Part shown: in pieces, positions 15,888 to 19,339 of the stretch | Layout: each line of letters starts with the position of its first letter | Numbering within the stretch: position 1 is the first letter of the stretch | Position numbers and translations under genes: made by a program | The notes under the pieces: model-generated | Databases searched by the model: none | Told to the model about the DNA's origin: nothing | What the model saw: only the letters and a program-made list of their open reading frames with translations | Source: UPXZ01 sp035402725 | GTDB taxonomy: Bacteria > Bacteroidota > Bacteroidia > Bacteroidales > Paludibacteraceae | Assembly: GCA_035402725.1 (NCBI GenBank) | Contig: DAONDU010000028.1 | Coordinates: 1 to 19,339, forward strand | DNA length: 19,339 bases | Direction of reading: 5' to 3'

Positions 15888-15930
15888 AACCCTTTTTTGG
15901 CTTTAATTTTGAAAGTTAAAACGAAGGGTT
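15888..15930. repeat. Inverted repeat flanking the GNAT -7 box
   Basis: AACCCTT at 15888-15894 is matched by AAGGGTT at 15924-15930, a 7-bp inverted repeat with a 29-bp spacer that contains the candidate -7 element at 15904-15911. The placement around a promoter suggests a possible operator, but chance is not excluded. Confidence 0.35.
15904..15911 (+). promoter_or_regulatory. Candidate -7 box for the GNAT gene
   Basis: TAATTTTG is a perfect TAnnTTTG match, 59 bp before the GNAT ATG. No TTG at -33 spacing is visible. Confidence 0.45.
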
Positions 15931-15970
15931 GAAATAATCAATCAGAATTTATAAACCAGCACCGTTCAAC

Positions 15971-16504
15971 ATGGAAATAATTCAAATCAAATCGGCTGAT
16001 GATGAACACATACATTCGCTAATGCCACTTTATCAGGAGGCATTTCCGGAAAATCAGCGCCACACGGAAGAAGACTTCAAGGCATTGCTCGGCAGTGAGC
16101 CGGATTTTTACTGCAATGCCGTATTAATGAACGATAACTTCGTGGGATTTTTTAACTATTGGGACTTTGACTGGTTTATATATGCCGAACATTTTGCCAT
16201 TCTCGAAGCCATTCGGGGAAACAAACTGGGCGAAAAGGTCATGAATATGATGAAACCTCAGTCGGATATTCCTATGGTTTTTGAAGTTGAACTGCCCGAC
16301 GAGGAAATGGCTGCACGCCGAATTGAATTCTATCGGCGACTGGGCTATGAGGTTGTTCCTGTTGACTACCAGCAACCACCATACAACCGCAATGGTTACT
16401 ATCAGCCCTTGTTTCTTATGACTGATCAGGTGGATTTTGTAATTGAAAATTTCGAAAAGATCAAATCCACCATCTACCGGAGAGTGTATAAGGTTGAGCT
16501 TTAG
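15971..16504 (+). CDS. GNAT family N-acetyltransferase
   Basis: This 177-residue protein has the GNAT fold pattern: an N-terminal strand and helix (HIHSLMPLYQEAFPENQR), a central sheet ending YAEHFAILEAIRGNKLGEKV (about 71-90), which contains the R-G-N-K-L-G version of the acetyl-CoA-binding motif A, and ARRIEFYRRLGYEVV (about 116-130), the motif B helix-strand. The family moves an acetyl group from acetyl-CoA to an amine on a small molecule or protein; the substrate here is unknown. Its stop codon (TAG at 16502-16504) overlaps the stop of the convergent M20 gene, so the two transcripts must overlap at their 3' ends. The gene probably has its own promoter after the slyD terminator. Confidence 0.92.
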   Translation: MEIIQIKSADDEHIHSLMPLYQEAFPENQRHTEEDFKALLGSEPDFYCNAVLMNDNFVGFFNYWDFDWFIYAEHFAILEAIRGNKLGEKVMNMMKPQSDIPMVFEVELPDEEMAARRIEFYRRLGYEVVPVDYQQPPYNRNGYYQPLFLMTDQVDFVIENFEKIKSTIYRRVYKVEL

Positions 16505-17682
16505 GATATAAGTCTGAAGGCAATCCAGGCAAGTCCGCCGGCACCGGTCAGCAGGGCATTTTCGTCGATGCAGAAAGTTGGACTGTGCAAGCCTCCGCAG
16601 TTCTGATTGCTGGTTCCTTTTACCCCGAATCGGTAAAAGCAACTCGGAAATTGCTGTGAGAAGAAACCAAAATCTTCGGAAGTCATGCGCAATTCCAGTT
16701 GACTGATATGCTCTGCGCCTGCCCATTCCGCGGCAAACTGTCCGGCTTTCAGCGTAAGCTCAGAGTTATTGATAACGCAGGGATAACCCGAAGGAATATC
16801 AATATCCACGCTGCAACCCGATGCCGCACAGGTTTCTGTAATGATGCGTCGTATATGCTTCAGACCTTCGCTGCGCCACGTTTCATCCACCGTACGGAAA
16901 GTGCCCGAAAGCTTTACTTCCGAAGGAATGATATTCGTCGCACCATCAGCAATCAGTTTTCCGAAAGTCAAAACCATCGGTGTAAGCGGATGACAGAGAC
17001 GGCTTCGTACCTGTTGCAGCGCAACTACTGTTTGCGATGCTGCCAGTACTGTGTCGTTGCACAGATGTGGCAAAGCTCCATGACCACCCTTGCCATGGAT
17101 TGTCAGGTGAATTTCATCAGCAGATGCCATGATCGTGCCGGGCAGGAATGCCATTGTACCGACAGGAAAATCGACAGATACATGTTGTCCCAGAATGAAC
17201 TCGGGTTTATATTCATCAAAGATTCCATCCTGCAGCATCAGTGAAGCACCTCCGGGAGCTTTTTCTTCGCCGGGCTGGAAGACGAGTAATATGGTACCCT
17301 CAAATTCACTGCAATGTTCCTTAAGAATTTTTGCAGCACCCAGCAGACAGGCAACATGGGCATCATGACCGCAGGCATGCATTATATTTGAATTGAGCGA
17401 TTTCCAGGGAATATCCACCGCTTCCTGAACCGGCAGAGCATCCATATCAGCTCGCAGAGCAATCAATTTTTTCTGAGGATTTTTGCCTTCAATACGTCCC
17501 AGAACACCTGTACCTGCAACGTTTGCACGGAAAGGTATATCAAGGTCTGTCAACTGTTTTTGGATAAAAGCTGAAGTAGCAACTTCCTGAAAAGAAAGTT
17601 CAGGATGAGTATGAAGGTGTCGGTAACAGGCTGTAGTATAGTCGAATACAGACAGAGCAGAATTTTTAAATTTTTTCAGCAT
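16501..17682 (-). CDS. M20 family amidohydrolase
   Basis: This 393-residue zinc amidohydrolase is of the M20D type, the family of hippurate hydrolases, N-acyl amino acid hydrolases and related peptidases. Two metal sites are visible: MHACGHDAH (Cys104, His106), the QPGEE pair (Glu139, Glu140), His167 and His366 (GLHSPTF). The dimerisation (lid) domain is inserted at about 185-300 and carries GKGGHGALP, the conserved substrate-binding His201. No signal peptide is present, so it acts in the cytoplasm. The natural substrate, perhaps an N-acetyl or N-acyl amino acid, cannot be set from sequence. The ATG at 17682 is preceded by a perfect -7 box 48 bp upstream. It ends in the stop codon of the convergent GNAT gene with a 4-bp overlap. 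Confidence 0.95.
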   Translation of the reverse strand: MLKKFKNSALSVFDYTTACYRHLHTHPELSFQEVATSAFIQKQLTDLDIPFRANVAGTGVLGRIEGKNPQKKLIALRADMDALPVQEAVDIPWKSLNSNIMHACGHDAHVACLLGAAKILKEHCSEFEGTILLVFQPGEEKAPGGASLMLQDGIFDEYKPEFILGQHVSVDFPVGTMAFLPGTIMASADEIHLTIHGKGGHGALPHLCNDTVLAASQTVVALQQVRSRLCHPLTPMVLTFGKLIADGATNIIPSEVKLSGTFRTVDETWRSEGLKHIRRIITETCAASGCSVDIDIPSGYPCVINNSELTLKAGQFAAEWAGAEHISQLELRMTSEDFGFFSQQFPSCFYRFGVKGTSNQNCGGLHSPTFCIDENALLTGAGGLAWIAFRLIS

Positions 17683-17730
17683 AGCTTAAATTGTGCTGTT
17701 AAAGCACGATTTTTAAAAGAAATACAGATG

Positions 17731-17738
17731 CAAATATA
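17731..17738 (-). promoter_or_regulatory. Candidate -7 box for the M20 amidohydrolase gene
   Basis: Read on the minus strand this is TATATTTG, a perfect TAnnTTTG, 48 bp before the ATG at 17682. Between them a small inverted repeat (GTGCT at 17693-17697, AGCAC at 17703-17707) could form a weak leader hairpin. Confidence 0.45.
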
Positions 17739-17825
17739 CTTCATTTTTGTTTTTTATTTAACCTTTATTTAAATAGAACTGATAAAGTTTTCAAAGTTTT
17801 ATGGACATGGCATTGACATTTTTTA

Positions 17826-17833
17826 TAATTTTG
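17826..17833 (+). promoter_or_regulatory. Candidate -7 box for the DUF1573 gene
   Basis: TAATTTTG matches TAnnTTTG exactly, 47 bp before the ATG at 17881. It is divergent from the M20 gene box 88 bp away. No correctly spaced -33 element is seen. Confidence 0.5.
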
Positions 17834-17880
17834 CACGGTTCAATGAAATTTACTTGTTAAACTAAAAAATAATAAACCAT

Positions 17881-18969
17881 ATGATTAAAAGAATTGGATT
17901 TTTAGTGATCATTTCAGTCCTCACAACCATCGCTGTCATGGGACAGAAACCGACCATTACTTTTGAAGAGAAAACCTTTGATTTCGGAACTATCAATGAA
18001 TCAGACGGAAAAGCTACTCATGTATTTGAATTTACCAATAGCGGTAGTACCGCATTGCTTGTGCAACGGGTAAATGCATCGTGTGGATGTACCACTCCCG
18101 AATGGACCAAAACACCGATTGAACCTGGTAAAAAAGGTGAAATCACTGTAACCTACAACCCGGCAGGTCGTCCCGGCGCATTTACTAAAAATATCACGGT
18201 TTACAGCAACGCCAGCAACGAAGTGGAAAGTCTGATAATAAAAGGTACAGTGAACCCCAAATCGACAGCAGCTGCAGAAAATTATCCTGTTCAAGCAGGC
18301 GATCTGAAGTTGAGAACAAAGATGATACAAATGAGTAATGTGACTAAGGGAAGCACCAGAACCAATACATTGCTGGTAAAAAACGGTTCGAACACAAAAC
18401 TCACGGTTGCTGTCAGTGACCTGCCTGTTTACCTCAAAGCTGAGGCAAAACCAGACGTTCTCAACCCGAACGAGGAAGGCAAAATAGAGTTTGTATTCGA
18501 TTCTAAAAAATGTGCCGAATGGGGTCCTGTTTATGATAACGTACTACTGGTGCTTAATGGCAAGAAAGTTGCTGACGATGCGCACAAAATTACTATAAAC
18601 GCTACAGTGATGGATGATTTCAGCAAGATGACAATAGATGAAAAACGTCAGGCACCCATTCTGGAAATCAAATCACCCAACCTGATACTTGGCTCCATGA
18701 AACAGGGCAGTATAGTACGTGGTAAAGCAATTATTAAAAACAGCGGTCAGAAAGCACTTGAAATCCGCCGTGTCATCAACAACAACAGCAACATCACTGT
18801 ACATCCGGGAAAATTATCAATCAGGGGGGGTAAAACCGGAGAACTCAAAATTGATATTGACACGAAAGCATTTCCTGTTGGCGATTATAAAAAATCGTTC
18901 ATAATACAGACGAACGACCCTGGTAACAGTTTTATGACATACACCATTAGCTGGTCAGTAAAGAAATAA
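17881..18969 (+). CDS. Secreted DUF1573 protein with Ig-like domains
   Basis: This 362-residue exported protein starts with a signal peptide (about 1-21, hydrophobic FLVIISVLTTIAV). The first domain (about 23-123) is DUF1573: TFDFGTINESDGKATHVFEFTNSG, then the diagnostic CGCTTPEW (68-75), IEPGKKGEITVTYNPAGRPG and FTKNITVYSN. The CGCTTP cysteines may bind metal or form a disulphide. A middle region (about 135-245) and a C-terminal domain (about 253-360) repeat the Ig-like strand pattern without the cysteine motif. No lipobox Cys lies near the signal cleavage site, so it is likely soluble in the periplasm or secreted. DUF1573 proteins are abundant in Bacteroidota and have no set function. The ATG at 17881 fits the signal peptide. 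An intrinsic terminator follows. Confidence 0.92.
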   Translation: MIKRIGFLVIISVLTTIAVMGQKPTITFEEKTFDFGTINESDGKATHVFEFTNSGSTALLVQRVNASCGCTTPEWTKTPIEPGKKGEITVTYNPAGRPGAFTKNITVYSNASNEVESLIIKGTVNPKSTAAAENYPVQAGDLKLRTKMIQMSNVTKGSTRTNTLLVKNGSNTKLTVAVSDLPVYLKAEAKPDVLNPNEEGKIEFVFDSKKCAEWGPVYDNVLLVLNGKKVADDAHKITINATVMDDFSKMTIDEKRQAPILEIKSPNLILGSMKQGSIVRGKAIIKNSGQKALEIRRVINNNSNITVHPGKLSIRGGKTGELKIDIDTKAFPVGDYKKSFIIQTNDPGNSFMTYTISWSVKK

Positions 18970-18999
18970 ACTGTCATTGAAAACTATAATTTTTGATTG

Positions 19000-19039
19000 A
19001 AATCGTCTGCCCATCATATGCGATGCCAGGCGATTTCTT
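19000..19039 (+). terminator. Likely terminator between the DUF1573 gene and meaB
   Basis: Bases 19000-19009 pair with 19027-19036 in a 10-bp stem with one U-G wobble. An inner CATC/GATG stem (19012-19015, 19022-19025) closes the loop. The following T-tract (TTCTTATT) is weak. The wobble is valid only on the plus-strand RNA. It lies about 30 bp after the stop codon, so termination may be partial. Confidence 0.6.
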
Positions 19040-19066
19040 ATTCTAAATCCGGTAAAATTTAACATT

Positions 19067-19339
19067 ATGCACTATCGTCACCACCATCCGGAAAACGATC
19101 CGAACTATAAAGGATTGTCCGTTAACGAAGGAGTATCGGATGTTCCGACTATCAATCCGTACGCGAAGCCCCGCATAAAACGTCAGCTGTTAACTACGAC
19201 CGAATACGTGGAAGGTATCCTCAGGGGCGATATCTCCATACTGGGTCAGGCGGTTACGCTTGTGGAAAGTTCTTTGTCGCAGCATCAGGAAATAGCTCAG
19301 GAAGTGATTGAGAAATGTCTGCCTTATGCCGGTAAGTCC
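19067..19339 (+). CDS. meaB: MeaB/ArgK-type methylmalonyl-CoA mutase-associated GTPase, 5' part
   Basis: This frame starts with ATG at 19067 and stays open for 91 codons to the window edge. The segment from YVEGILRGDISILGQAVTL through VESSLSQHQEIAQEVIEKCL to PYAGKS is the hallmark N-terminal helical region of MeaB (ArgK family) GTPases, directly before their P-loop. MeaB binds methylmalonyl-CoA mutase, protects it and helps exchange inactive cob(II)alamin. The GTPase P-loop and switch regions would lie beyond the window, so catalytic residues cannot be checked. The first 40 residues (many His and Pro) are a short N-terminal extension of a kind seen in Bacteroidota members. It lies 97 bp after the DUF1573 gene, with a weak terminator between. 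Confidence 0.92.
   Translation, partial: MHYRHHHPENDPNYKGLSVNEGVSDVPTINPYAKPRIKRQLLTTTEYVEGILRGDISILGQAVTLVESSLSQHQEIAQEVIEKCLPYAGKS

Noticed and set aside
16124..16726. A 200-codon minus-strand frame spanning the GNAT-M20 junction
   Set aside because: It overlaps two well-supported genes in other frames and shows no motif or start context.

Overview
The window looks like ordinary chromosomal housekeeping DNA of a Bacteroidota, most likely Bacteroidales-like, bacterium. Several things point there. The DNA is AT-rich. Start codons lack clear Shine-Dalgarno sequences. Perfect or near-perfect TAnnTTTG -7 boxes, the Bacteroidota type, lie about 30-60 nt upstream of most transcription-unit starts. 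The gene types also fit: a P-loop-less AddB-like nuclease, a PRiA4_ORF3-family protein next to miaA, an amidase with a SPOR-like tail followed by an MCE protein and facing lptD, a SlyD-type protein with a Cys-rich tail, and a DUF1573 lipid-free secreted protein. No rRNA, tRNA, CRISPR array, insertion sequence or prophage gene is visible.

Layout from left to right. (1) The 3' part of folC (+) ends one base before a convergent two-gene membrane operon: a DUF554 protein followed by an unrecognised four-helix protein, with start and stop overlapping by 4 bp. (2) An AddB-like PD-(D/E)XK nuclease and a CYTH-domain protein (+) form a short operon. (3) A leftward block reads dnaA, then a PRiA4_ORF3-like gene, miaA and murB. 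dnaA ends at a good terminator. The PRiA4-like gene is followed by a second, very strong terminator-like hairpin that ends on the miaA start codon. (4) A 416-bp AT-rich gap upstream of dnaA has no gene. It holds a candidate dnaA promoter, a UUCG-loop hairpin with a U-run in the dnaA leader, and nested inverted repeats. (5) An envelope cluster follows: N-acetylmuramoyl-L-alanine amidase and an MCE/MlaD-like protein (leftward), divergent from lptD (rightward). (6) slyD with its own terminator, then a GNAT acetyltransferase (+) whose stop codon overlaps that of a convergent M20 amidohydrolase. (7) A secreted DUF1573 protein with a terminator, then the first 91 codons of meaB running off the right end.

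Functionally the region joins envelope building (murB, amidase, MCE protein, lptD), replication initiation and DNA repair (dnaA, AddB-like nuclease), tRNA modification (miaA), folate metabolism (folC), protein folding (slyD) and B12-enzyme maintenance (meaB). I see no undescribed multi-gene system. The observations most worth checking are the two terminator-like leader hairpins directly before miaA and dnaA, and the gene-free region upstream of dnaA.
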